From assembly GCA_018266845.1 (NCBI GenBank), contig JAFDZO010000007.1, forward strand, positions 1,917 to 65,916: 64,000 nt of DNA, in the 5' to 3' direction. Shown here in pieces: positions 26,795-34,678 of the stretch (positions are counted from its first letter, which is position 1; each line of letters begins with the position of its first letter). The stretch comes from Bacteroidota bacterium (GTDB lineage: Bacteria > Bacteroidota > Ignavibacteria > Tepidaquicellales > Tepidaquicellaceae). The position numbers and the translations under genes are program-made. The notes below the pieces were generated by a model. The model did no database searches, was not told the origin of the DNA, and saw only the letters and a program-made list of their open reading frames with translations.

Positions 26795-27834
26795 CCTACT
26801 TTATACCCGCGCAAAAATCTTTCCATTTTGTTTTTATTTTTTGATGCTTTAAGAAAAGCAGCATTCATTTCTTTGAAAGATTTTTTTCTTTTATAAATCA
26901 GTTCATCTATAATTTCAAACGCGTTATTATCCGAAATGTAATTTCCATAATACGCCTGCACAAGTTCGCTTGCAAGCTTTGCTTTTGAATCCATCACTTC
27001 AATAAGCCTTTCATCGGGGGAATCCTTAGTTCCGTCAAGATAAATAATATTAAAATATCCGCCGACTCCCATATTGAAGCGCGCTGCCGCATTAGTTGCC
27101 CGGATAAGCTGGATAATTCCTTCAACCCTGTCAATTTTATTTCTTCTCTCACTGACGGTTTTCACGCCGGAATAAGCTGCAAAAATTATCTGGGAAGCAT
27201 CCGAGCCGGAGCCTACGGTTTCAAAAATGCTCGGCACTAAATCAATTGTCATATCCGTTTTCATATTCAGCTTGAATATTTTAAACTCCCCTGTCTCATC
27301 AAATCCGCAGACAATTGCTGCGTTAAGAAAAACTCCGTCTGCCTCTTCAGCGTCCTTCCAGTTTATTAATCCGAAAACTTTATCTTTAACATCCTTCTGG
27401 CTGATTTCGATTTTTTTATTTTCCCTGTCGTTGTAAAATCCCTGATTAAAATCTTTGCTTTCAAAGCTGAAATATCCTTTGATAATATCATTCACATGCC
27501 TGTGCTTTACCTTCATCATTTCTTCAAATCCGATTTGAGCAATTTCATCAATGGTTTTTAAATGCTCAATTCTTTCTCTTGTTTTATTTTTAAGCTCCTC
27601 ATATTCCCTCGTAATCCTTAACTTCATGCCCTTGCGGACTTCGTCTCCGATTGCAGTTGTGCCCGTTCCGCCGTATAAAACTTCCAGCTTGAGAGCTTTC
27701 CTGATTGAAGTCGGGACAATCTGCTGAATTTTATCCGAAGACATCATTCTTCTTACATCACCGATTGTTGTCTGCTCATCGCAGCACATAGCTCCTGTAT
27801 TTTTATCAAACTTTATTGCGTTAATTACTGTCAT
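26791..27834 (-). CDS. Proteasome/HslV-fold Ntn-hydrolase-like protein, predicted active (Thr1)
   Basis: I can place this 347-residue protein only at fold level. After removal of Met1 the N-terminus is Thr, then VINAIKFDKNTGAMCCDEQ. Asp is at mature position 18 and Lys (SSDKIQQI) at 34, a spacing of 16, as between Asp17 and Lys33 of HslV. YGGTGTTAIGDEV matches the HslV AGGTADAF segment and ETVGSGSDASQIIFAAY matches IGSGGPYAQAAARAL. VGGYFNIIYLDG resembles the late SGG strand. It is longer than HslV (about 175) or Anbu (about 250) because of an insert (about 75-165) and a C-terminal extension. It ends the unit begun by the crotonase. Substrate and assembly state are unknown. Confidence 0.65.
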   Translation of the reverse strand: MTVINAIKFDKNTGAMCCDEQTTIGDVRRMMSSDKIQQIVPTSIRKALKLEVLYGGTGTTAIGDEVRKGMKLRITREYEELKNKTRERIEHLKTIDEIAQIGFEEMMKVKHRHVNDIIKGYFSFESKDFNQGFYNDRENKKIEISQKDVKDKVFGLINWKDAEEADGVFLNAAIVCGFDETGEFKIFKLNMKTDMTIDLVPSIFETVGSGSDASQIIFAAYSGVKTVSERRNKIDRVEGIIQLIRATNAAARFNMGVGGYFNIIYLDGTKDSPDERLIEVMDSKAKLASELVQAYYGNYISDNNAFEIIDELIYKRKKSFKEMNAAFLKASKNKNKMERFLRGYKVG

Positions 27835-27856
27835 GGCTTTGCTAAAAAATTTTTAA

Positions 27857-28885
27857 TTATACTTTATATCCTCTCAGGTAAAGATTTAGCTCTTCTTTGT
27901 TTTTACACCCGGCAAACATTTCCTTTTCCAAATCATCCAGCCTTGGGTTTTTGGTAAAAAATATTTTTTCGATTAAATGAAAACATGTTTCCTTTTTGAT
28001 GAACCCCTTATCATAGGCAGATACGATTTCCTTAGCTAACTGCGATAAATCCCCTGTAATTTCCAAAAATCTTTCCTTGTGGGTTTTCCCTTTTCCGTTT
28101 ATATAAATTATGTTGTAATATCCGCCGACTTCATTGCTCCGTTCCAGAGTTGTATTGGTAACTCTTATTAGTTCTACAATTCCGAAAACTTTGTCAATCC
28201 CGTCTCTTCTTTGATTTAGGACAAGCGAGTTAATAAGGTTTGTAAAATAAAGCGAAGTAGAGGTTGAACCTGCTCCCAGCGCATTATACAATCCTGTAGA
28301 AAGATAAAATTGCGTTGAGCCTCCGTAAAAATCATACGAGCAGAATCCGCTGCTGTCTGTTCCGATAACCATTCCGCTGTTATCAAAAATATCTTTACAG
28401 CCCGGCGCTCCATCGTTTGTAATTATTTTCAAAGCCTTGCTGATAACCTTCTCTTCTTTTATCTCAATCTTTTTTTCATCCTGCATGTAATGCCCGCGGA
28501 TGAGGTCTTTTGCCGTAAAGCCGAAAAGACCGTATAATTTTTTATCAACTTTATCTCTCGTTACTTCCTGAAAAACTTCAAATGCTATTCTGCCGATTTC
28601 CTCAACAGAGTTAAAACCATCCTTTGCATCATTCGTTCTTTTATAAAGAGCAAATTTCTTCGACAGCTCATTTTTCGTTTTTATTATTACTTCATTAGTA
28701 AAAGCAATTGCCCCGGTTCCCCCGTAAATTGCCTCTATTCCAAACTCATTGCTCATTTCTTCCGTGAGCAGCGACTGAAGGCAATCTGCTATCTGCGCCC
28801 TTCTTCTACCGAGGATATAATATTCTTCATCTGTTATTATCGCCCCTGAATAGCTGTTAAACTTCAAGGAATTTACTAAACCCAT
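27857..28885 (-). CDS. Proteasome/HslV-fold paralog, predicted inactive (Gly1)
   Basis: The 342-residue product is collinear with the downstream gene product: GLVNSLKFNSYSGAIITDEE, IYGGTGAIAFTNEV, GLFGFTAKDLIRGHY, LGAGSTSTSLYFTNLI, VGGYYNIIYINGKG and a shared ending, LYLRGYKV (LRGYKVG in the partner). At the catalytic positions, mature residue 1 is Gly instead of Thr, the Lys is replaced (region ADCLQSL) and the Ser of GSG is Ala; only Asp remains. This is what a structural, non-catalytic subunit would show, as proteasome alpha or inactive beta subunits do. It is 4 bases after the crotonase gene and 22 before the partner, so co-expression is near certain. Confidence 0.65.
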   Translation of the reverse strand: MGLVNSLKFNSYSGAIITDEEYYILGRRRAQIADCLQSLLTEEMSNEFGIEAIYGGTGAIAFTNEVIIKTKNELSKKFALYKRTNDAKDGFNSVEEIGRIAFEVFQEVTRDKVDKKLYGLFGFTAKDLIRGHYMQDEKKIEIKEEKVISKALKIITNDGAPGCKDIFDNSGMVIGTDSSGFCSYDFYGGSTQFYLSTGLYNALGAGSTSTSLYFTNLINSLVLNQRRDGIDKVFGIVELIRVTNTTLERSNEVGGYYNIIYINGKGKTHKERFLEITGDLSQLAKEIVSAYDKGFIKKETCFHLIEKIFFTKNPRLDDLEKEMFAGCKNKEELNLYLRGYKV

Positions 28886-28889
28886 AACC

Positions 28890-29729
28890 TTATTTTGATT
28901 TTCTTACTTTCTTATAATTAATTTTTCTTTTCTGATTAAAAGCTGAAATACCTTCTTTCACTTCACCTGAAAGATTGTGAATCGAAAGCCAGTCCCTCGC
29001 ATGACCTATTGTAGTGTGCCATGAAACATCGCGCCAGTAATTCAGCTGCTGCTTTGCATAGCGCAAACATTCGGGTAATTTGTTGAATAATTTCTCTGCC
29101 ATAATATCAACTGCTTCATCAAGCTTTTCATAAGGCACAACCTGATTTACAAGCCCCCAATCGAGAGCTTTAACAGCAGGAATTTCCTCGCACAAAAACA
29201 GAATTTCTCTGGCTCTTCTATCACCGACAAGTATCGGCAAAAACTGCGTAGCGCCTGCTGCTGCAACGCTTCCTCTGGCTGCCCCGACCTGCCGGATGAT
29301 AATATGGTCTGCGGCAATTGCAAGGTCGCAGCTCATATTAAGTTCATTCCCGCCCCCGACTACCATTCCGTTTAAGCGCGCAATCGTCGGTTTACCGATA
29401 TTACGCATTACTTCATGAAGCTGGATAAACTCGTACATCCATTTGTAGTAGTCATTAGGATTGCCAAGAAAATATTTTTGCTGTTCGTCGAGGTCAGCGC
29501 CGGTTGAAAAAGCGCGTTTTCCTTTTCCCGTAAGAACTACAACAGCGATTTTATCATCCCAGGCAGCATCTTTAAAGCATAAGATAAGCTCCTGTATCGT
29601 TTCTAAATCAAGACAATTGAGCTTTTTTTCGCGGTTAATTGTAATAACAGCTTTATAGTCCTTCTTTTCGTAAATTAAATTTTTTAGCTTGGATTTTTTA
29701 GGTAAGTAAGACTGAAATTTATCGGACAT
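28890..29729 (-). CDS. Crotonase-superfamily protein, BamA/Oah-like
   Basis: The 279-residue crotonase has GKGKRAFSTGADLDEQ (first oxyanion-hole segment) and LNGMVVGGGNELNMSCDLAIA (second). The stretch after it, IIRQVGAARGSV then AAAGATQFLPILVGDRRARE and FLCEEIPAVKALDWGLVNQVVP, resembles 6-oxocyclohex-1-ene-1-carbonyl-CoA hydrolases (BamA/Oah) more than ordinary enoyl-CoA hydratases, as does the late KQQLNYWRDVSWHTTIGHARDWL region. BamA opens the alicyclic ring in anaerobic benzoyl-CoA breakdown, but is longer (about 380), and no other ring-degradation gene is adjacent. It is the first gene of a unit with the two proteasome-like genes. Substrate is uncertain. Confidence 0.75.
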   Translation of the reverse strand: MSDKFQSYLPKKSKLKNLIYEKKDYKAVITINREKKLNCLDLETIQELILCFKDAAWDDKIAVVVLTGKGKRAFSTGADLDEQQKYFLGNPNDYYKWMYEFIQLHEVMRNIGKPTIARLNGMVVGGGNELNMSCDLAIAADHIIIRQVGAARGSVAAAGATQFLPILVGDRRAREILFLCEEIPAVKALDWGLVNQVVPYEKLDEAVDIMAEKLFNKLPECLRYAKQQLNYWRDVSWHTTIGHARDWLSIHNLSGEVKEGISAFNQKRKINYKKVRKSK

Positions 29730-29825
29730 ATGTGTGGTTAAAAATATATAAGTAACAATTACAGAGAAAAAATAAAAGTTCTAAATTCTTACATATCCAA
29801 AAAAATATACCTCACTAATAATTAC

Positions 29826-29854
29826 TTGACTTATACTGACGTTTTATCTAATTT
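29826..29854 (+). promoter_or_regulatory. Candidate sigma-70-type promoter for the TPR gene
   Basis: TTGACT (29826-29831) and TAATTT (29849-29854) are separated by 17 bases, and lie 39 bases before the start codon at 29893. This is a match by eye only; primary sigma factors of this group may prefer other boxes. Confidence 0.4.
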
Positions 29855-29892
29855 AATCCTGACTCATTTCAAGCAATTTAACACAGGTAAAA

Positions 29893-31284
29893 ATGGAAAA
29901 TTTCGATGATCTTGATTATTATGACTCAAACAACAAAAACGATGATGAAAAAAAGAGAATCTCAAAATTAGAAGAAGAAACTCTTAGCAACTTAGACGCA
30001 GAAAATCTTGAAGAGCTTGTAAATCTTTATTTTGATAAAGCAGACTTTGAAAAGGCGCTCAACTATGTAAATGTGCTCCTCGATTTATACCCCTACTCCA
30101 CTGACGCTTGGCACAAAAAAGCATTGATTCTTGACAGCCTTGGAAGATTTGATGAAGCAATTGAATTCTTCGATAAAGCTCTCACGCTAAACCCGAACGA
30201 CATTGACCTCTATATAAACAGAGGTGTCGCGCTTGATAACTCCGAAAATTTCGAAAAAGCAATCAGCAATTTCCAAAAAGCACTTTCCTTTAATCCCGAA
30301 AATCTTGATGCAATGTTCAATCTCGGATTGACGTTTGAGAAAATGGAGAGATTTTCAGAAGCAAGCGAATGCTTTGAGAAAATTATTAAGCTCTACCCGG
30401 AAAATATTGATGCTTATTACGAGCTTGGCTATTGCTACGATTTTCTTGAAAGACTTGATGAATCACTTGTCGCTTATGATATGCACCTGAATAAAAATCC
30501 TTTAAACTTTAACTGCTGGTACAATAAGGGAATTGTCCTTAACCGGATGGGGCGCTATATGCAGGCTATTGAAAACTATGAAATGTGCCTCGCAATAAAG
30601 AGCAACTTTGCGCCGGCATGGTATAACTGCGGAAATGCTTATGCCTCCATAGGAAGATTTTATAAAGCAATAGAGTATTACCAGACTTCTTTAAAGTTTA
30701 AAAAAGATAATTCCTTTGCGCTCCAAAATCTCGGAAATTCGTTTGAAGAAATCGGAGAGTATAACGAGTCAATAAAATATTTTTCAGAAGCAATAAGATA
30801 TGATGTTAAGAATTACGAATCATTTTACGGACGGGGAAACTGTTACTTCAATCTGAAAGAATATGAAAAAGCCATTGAAGATTTAAAATCGGCTTTGGTG
30901 CTTTGTAAAGATTATTCTGATATTTGGTATCTCAAAGGCGATGCCGAGTTTGCTTTAGGAAAGCTTGATGAAGCAAAAAAAAGCTATGAAACCGTTATAA
31001 ACCTCGACAATGATAATTATGATGCGTGGTTTGATTACGGATGCGTGCTTTGCGACCTAAAGAACTACGATGATGCTATCAAAGCGCTTGATGAAAGCCT
31101 GAAATTAAATCCATCGTGGGCAGACCCGCATTTTGAAAAAGCAAAAATCCATTTTTCATTGGGAAATCTGGAACAGGGAGTTTTCTCATTAGAGCATGGA
31201 TTTAAGTTAAGCCCCGAAGAAAGATTTGAATACGATTTTAATAACGACTGGCGAAAGATTCTTGAGTTCTTAACTCAAAGGTAA
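29893..31284 (+). CDS. Cytoplasmic TPR-repeat protein
   Basis: The 463-residue protein has an acidic, Asn/Asp-rich N-terminus (about 1-40), then about twelve consecutive 34-residue tetratricopeptide repeats: ALNYVNVLLDLYPYSTDAW, AIEFFDKALTLNPNDIDLY, AISNFQKALSFNPENLDAM and onward to ALDESLKLNPSWADPHF. There is no signal peptide, membrane segment or catalytic domain. Long TPR superhelices are protein-binding scaffolds. It is transcribed alone, divergent from the crotonase operon, and is followed by a strong terminator. The partner is unknown. Confidence 0.9.
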   Translation: MENFDDLDYYDSNNKNDDEKKRISKLEEETLSNLDAENLEELVNLYFDKADFEKALNYVNVLLDLYPYSTDAWHKKALILDSLGRFDEAIEFFDKALTLNPNDIDLYINRGVALDNSENFEKAISNFQKALSFNPENLDAMFNLGLTFEKMERFSEASECFEKIIKLYPENIDAYYELGYCYDFLERLDESLVAYDMHLNKNPLNFNCWYNKGIVLNRMGRYMQAIENYEMCLAIKSNFAPAWYNCGNAYASIGRFYKAIEYYQTSLKFKKDNSFALQNLGNSFEEIGEYNESIKYFSEAIRYDVKNYESFYGRGNCYFNLKEYEKAIEDLKSALVLCKDYSDIWYLKGDAEFALGKLDEAKKSYETVINLDNDNYDAWFDYGCVLCDLKNYDDAIKALDESLKLNPSWADPHFEKAKIHFSLGNLEQGVFSLEHGFKLSPEERFEYDFNNDWRKILEFLTQR

Positions 31285-31310
31285 TAACCCCAAATAAAAT
31301 ATTAATACGT

Positions 31311-31340
31311 CAAAGGCGCTTTCACAGCGCCTTTTTTGTT
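31311..31340 (+). terminator. Intrinsic terminator of the TPR gene
   Basis: AAAGGCGCT and AGCGCCTTT form the stem around the loop TTCAC, followed by a T-run (TTTTTTGTTT). It lies about 30 bases after the stop codon. Confidence 0.9.
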
Positions 31341-31410
31341 TGGAAAAAAATTATACAGAGACACAAAATTTTACTTCTACACGACCGTATTAACTTCCCT
31401 AAAACAAAAA

Positions 31411-31478
31411 AGACGCATTGAACGCGTCTCTACTTACAATTAAATCTCAATACCCACTACTCAATACTCAATACTCAT
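31411..31478. repeat. AGACGC palindrome followed by a short ACTCAAT heptamer tract
   Basis: AGACGC (31411-31416) and GCGTCT (31424-31429) form an inverted repeat of the same family as 7455-7481. From about 31444 to 31478 the sequence runs in 7-base steps (CTCAATA, CCCACTA, CTCAATA, CTCAATA) up to the stop of the ftsE gene. Confidence 0.7.
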
Positions 31479-32146
31479 CAAGACTTCAATCTCACATCGT
31501 ACAATTTCTTTTCTTTAATCTGAACAATTCTTTTATCCTTCATCTTCCGTACAATTTCAAAATTATGAGTTGAAAGAATTACCGCCGTCCCGAAAAGATT
31601 TATTTCGTTTATCAGCTTTATTATTTCCATTGATACAAACGGGTCAAGATTTCCCGTCGGCTCGTCTGCAATCAAAAGCACAGGGTCATTAATAATTGCC
31701 CGCGCTATTGCAAGGCGCTGCTGCTCTCCGCCGGATAAATCATAGGGCATTTCATTTACCTTATCAATCAAACCGACTTTTGATAAAGCGTCAAACACCT
31801 TTCTTTTAATAAATTCCTTTTTCATCCCCTCTATATATAACGGCATTGCAGCATTTTCAAAAACGTTTCTGTCGTGCAGAATTTTGAAATCCTGAAACAC
31901 AACTCCAAGCTTCCTTCTTAAAAACGGAATTTCTTTTTTTTCTATCCTTGCAGAATTAAAATTATCAACCACAACATTTCCCCTCGTAGGAAACAGCTCA
32001 AGATAGATTAACTTCAAAAGAGTGCTCTTCCCTATTCCGCTCTCGCCGACAAGAAAAACAAATTCGCCTGCATTGATTTTCAAATCAATATTATCAAATA
32101 CCTGCTTGTTCGGATATGAATATGAAACGTTCTGAAATTCTATCAT
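31478..32146 (-). CDS. ftsE: FtsE-like cell-division ABC ATPase
   Basis: The 222-residue ABC ATPase has Walker A GESGIGKST (about 35), Q-loop in LGVVFQDFKILHDRNVFENAA, signature DLSGGEQQRLAIARAI and Walker B VLLIADEPTGNLD, with the switch His in LSTHNFEIV. The FQDFKIL...NVFENAAMPL form is characteristic of FtsE rather than of other small export ATPases. FtsE with FtsX regulates peptidoglycan hydrolases at the division site. ftsX is not adjacent here. Its start overlaps the stop of pdxA by 4 bases, so it is the last gene of the LytR_C-rsfS-pdxA-ftsE run. Confidence 0.85.
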   Translation of the reverse strand: MIEFQNVSYSYPNKQVFDNIDLKINAGEFVFLVGESGIGKSTLLKLIYLELFPTRGNVVVDNFNSARIEKKEIPFLRRKLGVVFQDFKILHDRNVFENAAMPLYIEGMKKEFIKRKVFDALSKVGLIDKVNEMPYDLSGGEQQRLAIARAIINDPVLLIADEPTGNLDPFVSMEIIKLINEINLFGTAVILSTHNFEIVRKMKDKRIVQIKEKKLYDVRLKS

Positions 32147-33159
32147 GATACTACAAATAAGTTACGGTTTTTTGCAATTTTTCTTGCGAGTTTAATTGCC
32201 TTTAGAGTGCTTTTTATATTTGCTACTCCCCTGCCTGCAATATCATAGGCAGTGCCATGGTCCGGTGAAGTGCGGACAAAGTCAAGACCGGCTGTAAAAT
32301 TTACACCTTTATCGAATGCAAGCATCTTAAACGGAATCAAGCCCTGATCGTGATACATAGCAAAGGTTAAGTCATAATTTTTATATTTTCCCGTTGCAAA
32401 AAAGCCATCGGACGGGAATGGTCCCTGTATATTGAACCCAAAATCCCTCAGTTCCTTTATTGTCGGGAGAATAACTTCTTCTTCTTCTTTTCCTATCATT
32501 CCGCCATCGCCGGCGTGAGGATTAAGCCCCAGCACAGCAATACGAGGCTCGACCTTTTTAAAATCTTTTATCAAAGAATTATTGATAAGGATAATTCTTT
32601 CAATCAGTTTCTCCCTTTCAATTTCAGCTTTTACTTTCTCAACAGGTATATGAATCGTTGCAAGCGATACAGCAATTTTTTTTGAATACAGAATCATCGC
32701 AGAAGCAAAGGCATTCGAGAGCGAAGTGAGCATTTCAGTGTGTCCGTTGAAATTATAGCCCCCTAAATTTAATGCTTCCTTTGAAATCGGCAAAGTAACT
32801 ATGGCATCTGCCTTTTTCTCAAGGCACATTTTAGCTGCCGCCTTGATGCAGTCGCCGGAATACTTGCCCGATGATTTATCAATCTCGCCGATTTTCACAT
32901 CAAATTTAGGTGATGCAGGAATTTCACAAATAAGCTCCGACGGAATTTCATTCAGGTTAAAAATCTGAGCGTAATAATCCAATATTTTTTTTGAGCCTGC
33001 AATTTTTAAATTGAAGACCATAAAAAAATTTGTCTCGTTGTAAATTTTCAGAAGAATTTCAGGACCAACACCGTTTGCATCACCCTGCGTCAGCAGAATG
33101 AGCGGCTCGTTCGATTTATGCTCTTCGGGACCGGATTTTATTACGCTTACTAATTTCAT
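32143..33159 (-). CDS. pdxA: 4-hydroxythreonine-4-phosphate dehydrogenase
   Basis: The 338-residue length is normal for PdxA. Signatures are LTQGDANGVGPEI (N-terminal), GYNFNGHTEML (metal-binding His), LGLNPHAGDGGMIGKEEE (second metal His and substrate Asp) and MYHDQGLIPFKML (third His). The enzyme oxidises 4-phosphohydroxy-threonine with NAD in deoxyxylulose-dependent pyridoxal phosphate synthesis. Overlaps of 4 bases with both the upstream rsfS and downstream ftsE genes show translational coupling. pdxJ is not in the window. Confidence 0.95.
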   Translation of the reverse strand: MKLVSVIKSGPEEHKSNEPLILLTQGDANGVGPEILLKIYNETNFFMVFNLKIAGSKKILDYYAQIFNLNEIPSELICEIPASPKFDVKIGEIDKSSGKYSGDCIKAAAKMCLEKKADAIVTLPISKEALNLGGYNFNGHTEMLTSLSNAFASAMILYSKKIAVSLATIHIPVEKVKAEIEREKLIERIILINNSLIKDFKKVEPRIAVLGLNPHAGDGGMIGKEEEEVILPTIKELRDFGFNIQGPFPSDGFFATGKYKNYDLTFAMYHDQGLIPFKMLAFDKGVNFTAGLDFVRTSPDHGTAYDIAGRGVANIKSTLKAIKLARKIAKNRNLFVVS

Positions 33160-33509
33160 TTATCTTCTACCTCGGTAACTTCAGCATCTGCCCAAAGCCC
33201 TTCGAGGTTATAAAATTTTCTTACATCAGGTAAAAAAATGTGCGCTACAACATCCACAAAATCGAGCAGTACCCAATTTAGATTCGAGTAACCTTCATTG
33301 TGCCACGGCTTTTCATCCATCTTTTTGGTTTCTTTCATAATGTGGTCGGCAATTGCCTTCACCTGCGTATCGGATGAGGCAGTGCATACAACAAAATAGT
33401 CTGATACCGTAGTTAATTTTCTTATATCAAGAATTCTTACTTCGGCGCCTTTTTTTTCTATAATTAACTTTGAAATTTTCTTAGCAAGTTCAGTAGAGTT
33501 TTTCGTCAT
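33156..33509 (-). CDS. rsfS: Ribosome silencing factor RsfS (Iojap family)
   Basis: The 117-residue protein shows the RsfS pattern: IIEKKGAEVRILDIRKLTTVSDYFVVCTASSDTQVKAIADHI, then WVLLDFVDVVAHIFLPDVRKFYNLEGLWADAE in pieces. RsfS binds ribosomal protein uL14 on the large subunit and blocks subunit joining when nutrients are scarce. It overlaps pdxA by 4 bases and the LytR_C gene by 4 bases. In many Bacteroidota rsfS sits by ftsH, which is not the case here. Confidence 0.95.
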   Translation of the reverse strand: MTKNSTELAKKISKLIIEKKGAEVRILDIRKLTTVSDYFVVCTASSDTQVKAIADHIMKETKKMDEKPWHNEGYSNLNWVLLDFVDVVAHIFLPDVRKFYNLEGLWADAEVTEVEDK

Positions 33510-33976
33510 TTGGTTTTCTCTAAAAATGGTTTTAAATTCTTGAAGTCTTTCCCGATTACAACTGTTACATCGAGGTAAAGGCTTTTATTTATCTGCTGGG
33601 TGATATTACTCTCGTTTACGCCTAACGCAGAAGCCACTGCATAAGCCGTTTTTTTATCTCCCTTTCTGTCTATGATAGTAGTTTTTTCAAAATCCTTGTA
33701 CTTGCTGTTCCCCATTTCGACCACATCAAATCCTTTTTTCCTCAGGAATTCCGTAAACTTAGATGCAATGCCCGATTCAGTCGTTCCGTTTTGCACGTCC
33801 ACCTGCGCTGTCAGGTTCGGCTGGTTAGTTATCTTGCTCGTATCAGTAACCTGCGCGGGATTTTTTTCTTTAGATTTTATTGAGTTTGTTACCAGAGAAA
33901 ATGTAAGGTAGCCGACAACTACAACAAGGATAATTATTACTGAATTAAGCAGGTAATTTAAAAAATTCTTTTTCAT
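33506..33976 (-). CDS. Membrane-anchored LytR C-terminal-domain protein
   Basis: The 156-residue product has one N-terminal membrane segment (LLNSVIIILVVVVGYLTFSLV), a Ser/Thr/Lys-rich spacer, and then a LytR_C domain with VDVQNGTTESGIASKFTEFL, KGFDVVEMGNSKYKDF and KTAYAVASALGV. This domain is found alone or attached to LytR-CpsA-Psr enzymes, and probably binds cell-wall or envelope ligands outside the inner membrane. It is the first gene of the run leading to ftsE. No catalytic LCP domain is present. Confidence 0.8.
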   Translation of the reverse strand: MKKNFLNYLLNSVIIILVVVVGYLTFSLVTNSIKSKEKNPAQVTDTSKITNQPNLTAQVDVQNGTTESGIASKFTEFLRKKGFDVVEMGNSKYKDFEKTTIIDRKGDKKTAYAVASALGVNESNITQQINKSLYLDVTVVIGKDFKNLKPFLEKTK

Positions 33977-34001
33977 TAAATACTCAGGTTCTAAAAATAA
34001 A

Positions 34002-34030
34002 AAAACCGGAACGAAACTACTTCCGGTTTT
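34002..34030 (-). terminator. Intrinsic terminator of the small exported-protein gene
   Basis: AAAACCGGAA and TTCCGGTTTT form a 10-base stem with a 9-base loop. On the minus strand the right arm continues into TTTTTTTATTTTT. It separates the exported-protein gene from the LytR_C operon. Confidence 0.9.
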
Positions 34031-34055
34031 AACAATTGCCGATATTTAAAATTTT

Positions 34056-34532
34056 CTATCTTCCGTAAATGCCATTATAAAAAGGATTGTAATATCCGTA
34101 CGGGTCATTTTGCAAATTTCTGTATTCAAATTTCAAATATGAGTTATCTGAAATTTTGTAGTCAACCGATGCCCTTGATAAAAACACGCCTGAAAAATCT
34201 TTCTGCATCTGGTTTGAATAGCTTGCTCCGTGAACAGAGCTTGCAAACGGAGAATACTGCATGGAAACATCTGCGCTTACGGAAAGTTTATCGTTGAACT
34301 TATAATTCATTGAGTTCGTGTAGGTCGTGAGAGAGATATTTCCGTAAGAAGAGCTTAGCATCGAAACGTTAAAAGAATGAGACATCGAGAAATTTTTCGG
34401 GTTGAAAAACCCGAGTATCAGATTTCCCGTAGTGGAAGCATAAGGATTCTTCTTCGTTTCAATAGGTTTGAACTGAGAGAAACCGGTATTAATAATTACA
34501 AGGGATAATACAACAATCAGAAAATGTTTCAT
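34056..34532 (-). CDS. Small exported protein of unknown function
   Basis: The 158-residue product has a signal peptide (about 1-19, ending NTGFS). The mature part alternates short Ser/Tyr-rich strands (FNVSMLSSSYGNISLTTYTN, LSVSADVSMQY, ASVDYKISDNSYLKFEYRN), which suggests part of a beta-barrel or beta-sandwich in the envelope, and it ends in a Tyr/Asn/Pro-rich stretch. I do not recognise a family. Its own terminator lies 26 bases downstream, so it is probably monocistronic. Confidence 0.65.
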   Translation of the reverse strand: MKHFLIVVLSLVIINTGFSQFKPIETKKNPYASTTGNLILGFFNPKNFSMSHSFNVSMLSSSYGNISLTTYTNSMNYKFNDKLSVSADVSMQYSPFASSVHGASYSNQMQKDFSGVFLSRASVDYKISDNSYLKFEYRNLQNDPYGYYNPFYNGIYGR

Positions 34533-34678
34533 TAATGATATTAGTTAGTGTAAAATTCATTGATTATAACAGAAATGTCAATGTAAAAATTCAATTTAAA
34601 TCGTTTATTCTCACTTAAAATTTTCATATCTTAGTAACCTCTCTATCATTTAATTCACTTTACAAAATATAGTTCCCA

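Noticed and set aside
28890-29729. Ordinary enoyl-CoA hydratase of fatty-acid oxidation
   Set aside because: The stretch after the CD motif differs from the usual FGxPE...GGTQRL pattern and resembles BamA/Oah, so the generic label was not used.
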